DNA of 64,000 nucleotides from Colius striatus (lineage: Eukaryota; Chordata; Aves; Coliiformes; Coliidae): positions 3,089,501 to 3,153,500 of the forward strand of contig NC_084767.1 of the NCBI RefSeq assembly GCF_028858725.1. Reading direction: 5' to 3'. How positions within the stretch are numbered: the stretch's first letter is position 1; every line of letters begins with the position of its first letter. Below the pieces are notes generated by a model. That model ran no database searches. It had not been told where the DNA came from and worked only from the letters and a program-made list of their open reading frames with translations. Below, one piece after another: positions 49,601 through 61,600 of the stretch. The position numbers and the translations under genes are program-made.

Positions 49601-52600
49601 AAAGGCTCTTGGATAGGATGAAGACGAGCCAATTACCAGCATACTTGAAAGCTGAGCTCCACTATGAGAGTCTAACCTCTTTGAAAAGTAATGAAAATTC
49701 CCAGACATATTGATTGTACACTGTTATCCTCAGTAATTCCCAGTTTCCCTAGGAAACTACTACCATGTGATTGACTCTTTTACTTATGACCTGATCTTGA
49801 GTTTGGCCATTTCTTTGAGTCACACAAGCCCACAGCAGTCAGCAACACAGCCAAAGTTTGTAGTGGTGTTGTGGGTGCTGCCACGTGGTGAATTTTGTCC
49901 AGGCATCCCTAAGAAGAGCTAGGTCTGGTTACAGCCCCTATCTCTTTGGTGAAATAAATGATTTTTAACTTAAAACTGGAGATTTACTTTGTCAGTGTCA
50001 GCAAGTGCAGCCACCAACCACAAATAAGGGAGGTGGCAAGAGAAAAAATGTTAAATCTGCTTCTCTCAGCCCTTGTCTCCTGTCTTACACTTTGCTTTGG
50101 TGTGTAGGACCTTGGCCCTAGAGCATGGTCTGATACACTCCAGTTTTGCAAATGTCACCTTGTGTTAAAAGAGAAAAGGGTTGAAGAATTGGGGAAACTA
50201 GGCTGAGAAACCTTGCATTTTTGAGCAGATTCCTCATTCCTGTAACTTTTGCAGAACCTTGAACATATACCAAGAAATACTGTAGTTTTCTTGTTGCCCT
50301 TAAGTGATATATGAATCCACTCCCCCCCAAGTTAGGATTTTAGTTAATTAATAATGAAATAAAGCCAGACTTATTTAAATGACACTACTGTCCTGGCCTT
50401 CTCTTGCTACAATAAAGTCAGTGTCTCCAGTAAATAGGACATACACAACCGCTATGACAACACGAAGTTGATTTTAAACCAAAGCAGCTTATGAGTTAAG
50501 AATCATGTTACAGTGCACAATGTTTTCTACAAAGATGATGTGTTTTTCTGCCAGAAGCATTTCTCAAGATATAGAAGTTAGAGGGGAAACTGGTGAACAA
50601 AAGATGAGCACTACTTTAGAGCAGTAACAGAAAAAAGGAATCCAGAAAACTTAGTGCTAAGGAAGGTCACAGCAGTGTAAGAGGTGTGGAAAACAAGCCT
50701 GTGTGGATTACACTTTCTCCAGAGCCTGAGAAGAAATGATGTAGAACAATGCATCTTTCTTCTTGTTTTTTTTTTTCCTGGAGTCAATCTGTAATGCAAA
50801 CCTGAGTGTGGGAAGAACTGTGCACTTCAGCAATAACCTGCAACAATAGATAACAAATGGAAAAAAAGATAGCAGTAGCAAGAGGAGTAAAGAGTGAATG
50901 CAGCAGTGCCCTGCTGTGCTGGCATTCCATTGAACACACCTTCATTTGAGTCTCTCAAGTTCACTCAAAATGCTTTATATGTAATGCCCTGGGAGAGTTC
51001 AGGACAAGAGCTGGCGTGACTGGCAGTGGAAGGGAGGTAGGATGGTGGCACTGGATGCAAGTCAAACTAACAGGACAAGGGGTGATGGGATGAAGCTGGA
51101 ACACAAAAAGTTCCACTTAAACATAAGAAAAAACTATTTCACTGAGGGTGACAGAACAGTGGCACAGGCTGCCCAGAGGGGTTGTGGAGGCTCCTTCCTT
51201 GGAGGTCTTCAAGACCCGCCTGGATGTGTTCCTGTGCGACCTGATCTAGGTGACCCTGCTTCTGCAGGGGGGTTGGACTGGATGATCTCTAAAGGTCCCT
51301 TCCAACCCCCACCATTCTATGATTCAATGATTCTAATGCAAATTACAAACTACTTCAGTCTCTGAGAACTGAGAGGGACTCTACACATTGCAGTGTGAGC
51401 GTGAGACCTGAGATACTGTAACAGAAAAAGCCCTAAATATGATTTTATAACTGGAAAGACTTTTGGAGGGTGTCATGAGAGTAATAGATGGTTTCAGGCC
51501 TTTATCAAAGTCGGTTATTTATCTGCAAGAGATGTCTACTAGTACAGATAATATAAACAACAACTATTTCATGTGGTTGAATGTTTTTTGCCAAGGTACC
51601 TGGTCTGAGTTACAGCCTTTATTTTTCAAGAATGTTCCAGGCTGCACTAATCAAGAAAGAGAGTGAGGTAAAAGTCTGACACTGGGAGGTCAGTATTAAG
51701 AACTAGGGAACAATGTTAAACAAGAAAGCAAAATTCAAATGCAGGCTGTACTTTCCTACTAAGAGATAAAACAGAGAAGTACAAGGCAGCAGAAGAATTT
51801 ACTGTGTTAGAGAACTACATTTAACTGCAGAAGAAGGAAGTTCCCAATGAATTAGGATTTAATTTCCAGATGTCTTTATGGCATCTTTAGTGGTTAGTGC
51901 AAACAGAGAAAAGGGAGAAACAATAATTAAGCAAGCAGAAGCCACAAAGAGATTCAGCTTTTTTCTAACTGCTTCCTTTTATTGTTGGATCTCAAAATCT
52001 GTCAGCTTTCCCAGGCTAGCTATGCCTGTTTAAAAAAGAAAAGAGAATAAATGAAAAGACAGTTAAACTAGGAATGCATGGAGGACTTTAAGGCATAAGA
52101 CATTCAAGAACAATGCTTAAAAAAAACCCCCAAAATGTGCCTTGTTCTAGTTTTGTAAGTTTTTAATACATATTTTAGTTGCAGCCTAAGAGGCTCCAAG
52201 GAGGTTGTTTTAAGGATACATGAAGAAATTTCTAGAACCAACATGAATGTTAATACAGGATGCAGAACAGCAGAGAAACAGTAGTGGAAGCTGTAGGAGT
52301 AGTAATAGAAATTAAAACTCCAGTATTGGCTGGAATTTTCAGAAGTTACTATGGAAAAAAACCGATTTCTTTGCTGAGGAGAGAGGTTACTTGTAACTAA
52401 AATAAATCTATCAACGCTGTGCCTCAGAGCAAGGTTGTTTATGGATCCTCCTGCTGCAGCAAATAAAATAACTTGGTTCTGCACAGAGCTACTCAAGTGT
52501 ATGTCAGTAGGAATAAGGAACACTGACACTGTACAGCCTAGTCAAGGACTATTACACTGCATAATCCCATAAAAAGCAGCAGGAACCCCTGCTAAAACCT

Positions 52601-55600
52601 GCAGCGAAAGTACAGCTATCAAATAGATTTTTTTGTTCAAGTCTATAAATAATTAGGTTCTTTTTGAAGCAGCATGTGCTCGTGTTCTCAAAACATCGAG
52701 TCATTTCCTAGCAATAACTTTTTAGAATCTTGTTAATTCATACTGATGCTACCACCAAAATGTCCTCGTGCAAGACAAGTCAGAACGTGGGGGATGAACA
52801 GTGCTACATAACCTACATCTTATTTCAACTATCAGAGGATGACAGCCTGCTATCACTGAGACCAGCATTCTAGAAGCATTTCTTTCTCTCCACCTTACTG
52901 CAAGAACATCATTCTATTTTCTTCATCATTTCACAACTTTTTTCTGGCCTTATGTGTTGCTTAATAGGCTTTGGCAAGCATACAACAATTATTTTCAAGT
53001 GATGGTGTGCAAAGCAAAGGCTGAGAGTAATGAGTTAGTAAAGCATCGTGTGGATGGTGTTGGAGTACTGTGGATGGGATGGTGCTTCTGAAACCTCAAG
53101 AGGACATGCAGAAGCTGCTTGTTAAAAATGCAGCTCATTCTTTGATGGTTTTAATACTAATCTCTACCAAGTGTTACCGCTGACTGCCTGTAGAGCAGAG
53201 TTTCACCTGAACTCGCAGTCTTTGAGGCTGAGAACGGGTGAGCATAAACGGTCATGATGGTACCAAAGACCACTGAGTAGTCACTGAAGAAATCGCTCAT
53301 TTTTGCTGATCTGAAAAATTCACAACACCCTTACATTGATTATACCACACAAACCCAACTGACATTTCTCTCCAAACCCTGAGGTCTGCTGCAGCTTCCT
53401 CACAAATGTCATGGATTTTCCAGTTGAGTTGACAGCGTTTGTGACGTTTCTCCCACGTCAAAGACGTATCAAATAATCCTTGCTCTAAATTTATGAGTTT
53501 GGGTTGGGTTTTTTATTTGGTATTTTTAGGGAAGGGTTAACGTTCTGGGTAATATATTTATGAGAACAAAACAGTATCACAAGCTGCTTAAAGCTACTCT
53601 GCAAAAAGGGTACGGGGCAAAAGAAATCAGCAATTACCAATTAGCCAAATGAGCTTAGGGCTCTTCATGCTGCAGACAGTGTATTTGGATGCACTGCAGA
53701 CTCAGGAGATACAAGCAGCACACTGACCTTCAAACTCAAATGCCACATCTCCTGTTTTTACATTCTGAGCAATAGTGTTTTCTGTTAACACAGGGGGAGG
53801 GAAGCAAAGCACTTGAGGGGAAAAAAAAGGAGTTTTTAAACTCGGAAGACACTTGGGACAGAAGCAGTTTCAAGTACCAAATGCAACTGGGAAATCTAAC
53901 TCTGCCTCTGAGGGGCAGCAATTAGAAATAATATACATTTAAATATTTTAGAAAGCCTTATCATAGACAAACAAAATCAGGCCACTTTCCCTGCTTGCCC
54001 TCCCAGTCCCCACCCAGACCACTTTTCCAAGGAGGGTCTAGAGACTCAGACTACTCTTTCCCTAACTTTTTCTAGCAGGAAGGAGACAGATTCTCTTAGG
54101 TTACTGTTTCCTCCAAGTTGTGTGGGTTTCACAGGCAGAGATTTTGCCTGGAGCTAGTGCAGTAGGTAAATCGGCTGTTACCAGCTGGTGAAGATGAAAC
54201 TCTCTTTAGTGAAAAAGACTAGAGTTCCTCATCTGAATTTCTCATGTGCTACACAACCCTACAATTAATGTCATTGTTGTTCTTTACCCTCTCATTCACA
54301 CACATAATGTTGATTTAGTTTATGTATTTACTAACACCAGGTGTTTGATTTCCCACTAAATTGGCATGAACAGGATACAGAGGCTCTTTGATGAAGCATT
54401 CCCATTCTGTGCCTACCCTGCTCTTGCTCATCCAGTGAATTTTAAAGGATCACTTTCAAAAGAGCTTTTTACCATCACTGTTTTTTCCAAAGTCAAATTG
54501 CTACTACAACAGCTAAGCAAAGCCTCCTTATTGTTACCTAAGTCTCAGTACAAGGAATGTTTACTTACCAGGAGGAACTTTGCATTTTAAGAACAATTAT
54601 GATAGTAACAAAAAAGTTTATATTTTCTTAGTGTTATTTTACATTGTGATAGTAAGAACCAAGCTATCTCTGTCTAAGGCTTAAATATAGTGACTGCTGC
54701 AAAGCCAGTCTACAGGAAAGTTCTCTCAGAGTATTTGGAAGGCAAATATGAAGACTCAGGATTTTGTTTTCATTAAAAATATTAACTTAGGATATGAAAT
54801 ACATATACATGGATTATCTAAGACTAACCTTTAAAAAGGCTCTCTTTTCCAATGTATTCATTATGAAGGGAGGAATTGCTGCAAATAAGGGGGAAAAAAA
54901 AAGAGCAGTATTAACCTTAAAGAAAAAGGCACTTTGTTTTCATTTTCTGTTACAATGAACTAAAACCATAATACAATTTTCACAGCCTTTTGTCATTAAC
55001 TGAGCTTTCATTTCACATTGTCAATTCAAAATACTTGATTGGTATTTTACAGAGGTAAATTCTCCCAATTTCACACGTAACTAAAGCTGAGCTCAGTAAC
55101 CTGGCACTGGTCAGAGCACCTACTCTTTAATAGACCAATTCCATTCAAGCAGAATTTGCCACCATTCCTTTGCTACCTGTATTTTTTCTGCAAAAGCATC
55201 CCAGGAGCTTCTCTGCTGCACTTCAGCATAACACAGTGTGGATGTTTTCACAGTAAGAAATGTACATTTCACTGTGGAACTTCTTAACAGAAATGTAAAT
55301 ACTGCCTGCATAACTGTAAGATAATTTGGTCTCTTGAGAAAAATCACTTGTGGAGAATTTTAAGCTCTCACATTAGGAACTGATAATCAGGAGCTGCACG
55401 TGGCTGCAGCTTTTCTTACCCATGCCAGGAGCAGCCATAAGAATCCTCGATATAACCACCTGGGTAATTGCCTGCTGAGCTGCTTTTGTTGATTCACCCA
55501 GTCTGTTTCCGTTCTCATCCGTGACAGGGATTCCAAACTTGAGTTCCCTGTTGAATAAGGGGTAGAAATTAAGCAGTGACTGACATGCCTTTAGTCACCT

Positions 55601-58600
55601 TTGTTTTTGTCACCTCACCTTTATCTTCTTAAAATTGTCCATTATAAGAACTATGGTTTATTTTCCAACTTTGTAACACTCTTTGGCACAAAAATTTCAA
55701 AAGGTAGAGAAAGATCTGGGGAAAAATAGGCTGCAAAGTACATAACAGATATATTTGTAACAGCAAGGTGCTGCTTGAGTCTGGTCATGTGCATTCAGAG
55801 AGGGAAGAAAGGAGAGGTGTTAATTCTGTAGTCCACAGAAGGATGAGGTTCCTTCAAAAAGCAATTCAGAAAAGTGGAATTCCCTGGAGTGCTTTGGATG
55901 TAGTCTGTTCTTTCCAAAAGACAACACAGGGAATATAGGAAGATTAGTTCCACTGAACTAAACCAGAAGTCTTTGAAACCTCCCCTCTGACATTCTAGTC
56001 TGAGTTTTCATTTCAATTCCTAAGAACACATTTGAAAGTATAAAAGGACAGAAATAACAAACTACATTCCTCTCACTGTTGTTCTCTACTACATCTTTTG
56101 CCAGGGTTAGGTGTTAAATACACATACTGGACAGAACTTGTAGGGGAGTGAGAAGCAGATAGAAGGACAGATACACTGAAGGCTACTTTATTCTTCTCCT
56201 CACATTTTATAGGAGATAAAATACTACCGTGGATTGAACTCCACTGGAAATGCAAACTTTAAATATTCCCTTTTCTTCTCATAGCCTTGTATTTATAAGA
56301 GGATGTTTTTAATGTGTTTTTCCCCACTTCTATTCTTAGTCCCAGTCAAATCAGAATACATAAGAAGTTTTGTTTCTCAGAAAGTGTGTATTTTTGTAAT
56401 CTCAGATGATTAAACGGAACTGCAGAACCTGACTTCTATGACTAAGTTCTGCATGTAGGATTTGAAGCACCATTTTTTAATGCCTGTATTTTTCCAAAGT
56501 GATGTCTCTATTAAAGGGTCAACATGATCCAGTTTTCAAGGACCAGCAATTGGTTTCTGAGATCTAAGATGGAAGAACTCTGTGCATAGTTATCTGAAGA
56601 GAATGAGGATGTTCTATTTTATAACCATCACAATTAATCAATCAAAACAAGATCATGCCTGAGGTTACTGCAAGGTTCTGAAACGAGTTAAAGATACATA
56701 ATATGCTTTATTTAGTAACTTGCTGACAAAGACTCAATAATATTCTTCTAGAATGAGTGATCTTTGTTCTTTTTCCTACCTTTGCCTCATTAGTGGAATA
56801 TTAATGCAGTTAGCAGCAGCAACAGCAGCAAAAGGAACAAATCGTCCTATGAGAGGTGAGACGTGCTGTAAAACACACAGAGAGGGGAAAAAAAGTTACA
56901 AAAATGGGGGAAAAAAAGAAGTTTTCAATGACATAATAGTTTACTTTCCCAAAGGTCATGTTAAAATGCTCCATGTGTTAATGACAGACCAGACTTAAAT
57001 TAAAATTCAGGGAAAACTCACTCTGGGGCAGAGGAAAAATTTAACAAAGAAGATATAAGTCATATATGTTTCCCTCAGAGTGAGAAGTGGCAGGAGGTTG
57101 GCAAAACCAATCTTAATTTAATAGCATCACTGCAGAGAAGTGTCAGCTTCTAAGCATGCCTGTGAGCCCAACTGCAGCACTACAGACCTTGGCTTTAACG
57201 TCTCTGTGGGCAAGGTCACAGACAGAAACATCCATATACCAGCTGCTTTGCATCTAGAGGCACTGACTATGGAGGCTATTCAGCTCATCAATGTCTTGTA
57301 TAATCTGAATTACTCTGCTTAGAACAGTCTCTCAAATAACTTGTCAATGCTACACTCCTCCTAGCACATTACAGAAGGGCTAAAAAATACTTTTTTGCTG
57401 TATTTGTGGTAAAGGATCTTTTTTTTTCCCTTCTTTGTGGTGTGCACTTGCTTAAAGAATTTGAGTTTTCTACATTGAGTGGCATTTCCTTACAAGTTCT
57501 TCAGCCAGTCCAGAGTAGGCACCCACGTTTGCAGTAGAAGTGACACTGCACCATAAAAACACAGTTTATGGGATCATGAGTCCACATTGTTGTAATTCCA
57601 TATGCCCTCCAATTACCTTACAAATGCTATTAAATACTTTGACATGTAAAAAAGAAACTGCAGAAAGGACACCTTGTTAAATACTGTTTGTATTAACAAA
57701 GCAGAAGGCTGTTTGACATACATATACTGAGGACAAGCTGCTTGAAATACATATAAAAGCATCTACATGGGACAAAAATAAGGTTGAGATCCAAAGGGAG
57801 CTGCCAAAGGCCATTAAAGCTCCATACTGAGAGGTGTGCACAATGTGACTGTAGTGGGCCTGGGATGGTAGTGATTTTCCACAGCAGCTCTTGCAGTGCT
57901 GTGCTTACTGTTGGTATCAATATTACGATTACTGCTTGCACAGCATCAGGGCTGTCCCTCCAGCACTCCTTCCCCCACCTTCACCAAGAGCTGTGGGTGG
58001 GAGGGACCACGGCCAGAACAGCTGACCCAGGCTGACCAAGGAGATATTCCATACCATATGACATCAGCTCAGGGGGGGAAGAGGAGCAGGAAGGGGAAGC
58101 GAGATTCATTTCTGGCCTTCCAAAAGCAACCGCTACGCGTACCAAAGCCCTGCTTCTCGGGAGGTGGCTGGACATGGCTGCTGATGGGAAGTAGAGAGGA
58201 ACAGCTTTATCTGCTTTTGCTTTGCTTCCCGTGCGTGGCTTTGCTGTTTCTTTAGTAAGCTGCTTTTATCTCAACCCATGAGATTCTCATCTTATTTTCT
58301 CCCCTTCCCTGACTTGCTGAGGAGGTGGGGGATAGAGCGGTGTGGTGGGCGCCTGGCATCCAGCCGGAGTCAAACTACCACAGTGACACGGATACACAGG
58401 AGGAGAAATGAGCTGTTACAGAACACTGAAGCATAGTTGAGAGTGGAAAAAAATATCAGCAATACCTTTGTTAGTGCATTAAGTCCTAAAGCTGTTGCAA
58501 CAGCACCCGTAGTAGCAGAAACGTAGGCTGTTCCCAGCTGGCTGAAACAACAATAAAAATGGTTGCACATACACCACAACTACATTTCTGTCACTTCTAA

Positions 58601-61600
58601 AAATCATTCCATTTTACACATTTAGTTCTACCCTGCTGAAGTCGAGAAATAGACCTCTCTGTGACACTGCAATAAGATGTAGTTGGGAGATTCAAACTGA
58701 GCACTAAATTAAACACTCACAGTAAAAATCACGTGCAAGCAACGTTTTAACATTGAATCAGGTTCTACTGGTTCTGCATTGCTGTCTGTTCAGCATTTTC
58801 TCACATGTTGGAATGAACACCTTGAAGGGTTTAGTTCTGTATTTAACTTCCTAATTGCTTAAACTAATAAAATCAGATTGGATTTCTAAGGCTGTGTCCA
58901 CAATAATAATTAAAGTCAACTGTACTGAAACTCATCCATGCAGACCAGCTATGCTGCCAACACCCAAATCCAACCTCACCTACCCTAAAACATACTTTAC
59001 ATAATTCCCAGCAAGATGTCTGTATATCCTTGAATCTGCTCTGTTCTCCCAGACATCTATAAGCAAGTCAGCCTCAAAACCAGAAAGCCTCAAAACCAGA
59101 ATGACAAGCACTGCATTTCCAGTGTCCCATTCATGATTTCTAACTTTCTGCATCTATTTAAGTTTCTTTGCCTTCAAGTAGACACAAGGACTGTGCACAC
59201 CAGCTCCCTGAAGATCCTCTTTTTGTAAGTAAGCACAGAGCTATGTGTGCTATACTGCAGGCACTGAGAAGATGACACCTGATGGTCCATATACAATATA
59301 AACTTAGAAATATCCTGGTATAACTCCAAACTGATGAGGCACTTTCAAATGGTTGACTGCACTATGCAATATAGACTCCTATTAAGTCCTGTGCTGTTAA
59401 GTGCTTATGATGAAGTTGCTCAGGCTTATTTTTAATGGCAGAAATGGAGTTCTTGCCTCCATCACTCTCAGACTTCTCATCTGAGCACATCAAATTAACA
59501 ATTACCATAGGTGAACTTATCCCTCTATCACCTCAGACTCTGGAGCCCAACCAGGCTCCAGCACATCAGAGAGCAATTTATAAACACATCAGAAATATGT
59601 GGTTCAGTGTCTGACCTGACAGTAATCGGGGCATCACCACTCCTGTTTGTGTAATTTACTATAGCATTGAAGGACTGGTTAATCCACTGCCAGAAAACCA
59701 CCGCTGGTGTCGTTCTTGAAGAGAGAAACAAATATTATGACTATTAAAACCACAGTTGAATTAACAGTACAAATAACGGCAAATCAAGAAAAAACAGTGC
59801 AAGCAATAATTGTGCAGAGGTTCATGTTTATCTCAATGCAACAATATTGTCAATGAGGTACTGTCATGATAATGAAAATACTTCTAAGAACAGAATTTAA
59901 AAGCACTGCAATTAATTAGCAAGATTCACTTGGGACAAAGGCTTGTTGTAATAACAAAAGCATTGGAGCAAACCTCTCTATAAAAAACACACAGATAAAT
60001 AGGCAATGCTTTTAACTTCTAGGGTTATCCTTCCCTTTGAGTCTGCTAGGTCTTTTGGGAAGTTCCAGAAGTGACTGAGAGGTGGATTTTAGGTGATAGG
60101 CTTTATTCTCTCATTCTTCAAAAAGCTAATATGATGCCATTGTTTTAATATATCCCTGTGACATTAAAACATTCAGTTGCATGTAGAACCAGATTAAAAG
60201 ACACAATTCTAAAATAAATACTTTCATGAAAATATCAGCATGTTTAAGAAGTGCAGGCACAGCACAGAATTAACCTGGTTCAATACAGCATGAATTAGAT
60301 GACCAGCCATCAAAAAAAACCCAAAGAGCTCCGAGGAACCCTAATAAATTCTATCAGTGCCAGTATGCAGATGCCTTTAGGACAAAAAGGTGCTAACTTG
60401 TGAGCACAGGTTGGGGGTAGTGAAAAAAAATTACATTCTGTACAAGATGCAGGGTCCCCATTTAATAGCCAATATAATCATGCTGATATAATTATATCAT
60501 ATATAATCATTTCACAAATGGCTAATAAGTAACAAAAGCAATGGTCCATTTGTTTCACAATACATGGACTTATCTTGTGGAGGGATGAATGCTTTTGCTC
60601 TCAAACTGGTAGGATATCTAAACAAGGAGGCTAACTTATGAAAAAGAAACCCACGGAGGGCCATTAAATAAAACACTACTTCTGGGTGGGGAAGTTCCTG
60701 ACCCACAAATAGGTGGAAGCTAGGAGAGTGAACCAAGGGAGAAGTGCTTCTTTGTGAACTCAGACCATGGTGGCAACACCACCGAAGATTCTGCTCCAAC
60801 AGAATTCCACTTGCAAACCAGGCTACTAAAAATAGTAGTTGCTACTGAAAACTATTTCTTGATTATTAAAATAACTTTTCATAAGATTTTAAAGCTTATG
60901 CTTAATTAAATTAGTTAGTAACATAAACAGTAATGGTAACAGGAAAGTGGTTCTCCTTGGAGGGCAGATACGGAAATCAGGAGTGCTAAAGAAGAAGCAG
61001 TCGTTCCGCCAATTATTCTATGACAGGTGGGAAAGCAAAGAGAAGATGCTAGAGTAGAAGGTGGCTCTGAAATGGGGAGATATGTTATTTCTTTAAACTG
61101 GAAATGAAAGAGAGAGTCAGGAGATTTGAAAGTTTATTCTTAATCCCTCTGGTTTCGAGTATCTGAAGGAGACATCAAAGTAACAGTGATAAACCAGACA
61201 GTTTTTCCATCATACCGCCGTTCTTCCTCTGTATGTGCAGCTCTTATCCTGACTCATCTTTTCCTGTTTCTGTGCTACTCGTGTGTAGAGGATATCAGAC
61301 CTGCTGTATGTGACTCACATTGCTGTACTGAAAGCCCAAGAGCTCTCATAGGTATAACAAGCAATTTGCTTCTGCCATGGCCAAAAAACCCCCTAGAACA
61401 CAGTGATGTATGCAGCAAGATGAAGGCTATGCTGCATCATCAAGGACTTCTGCATAATCCTGTTGGCACTGCTGAGGCTTTGGTCCAAAGATACCAATGT
61501 CTTCCCAGATAATAAATCACCTAGTTTTGAATCTGAACAAGTACTGATAATGCAATGAAAGGGTTTATAGCTGCTGTAAATACTAGAGATGATAACAGAA

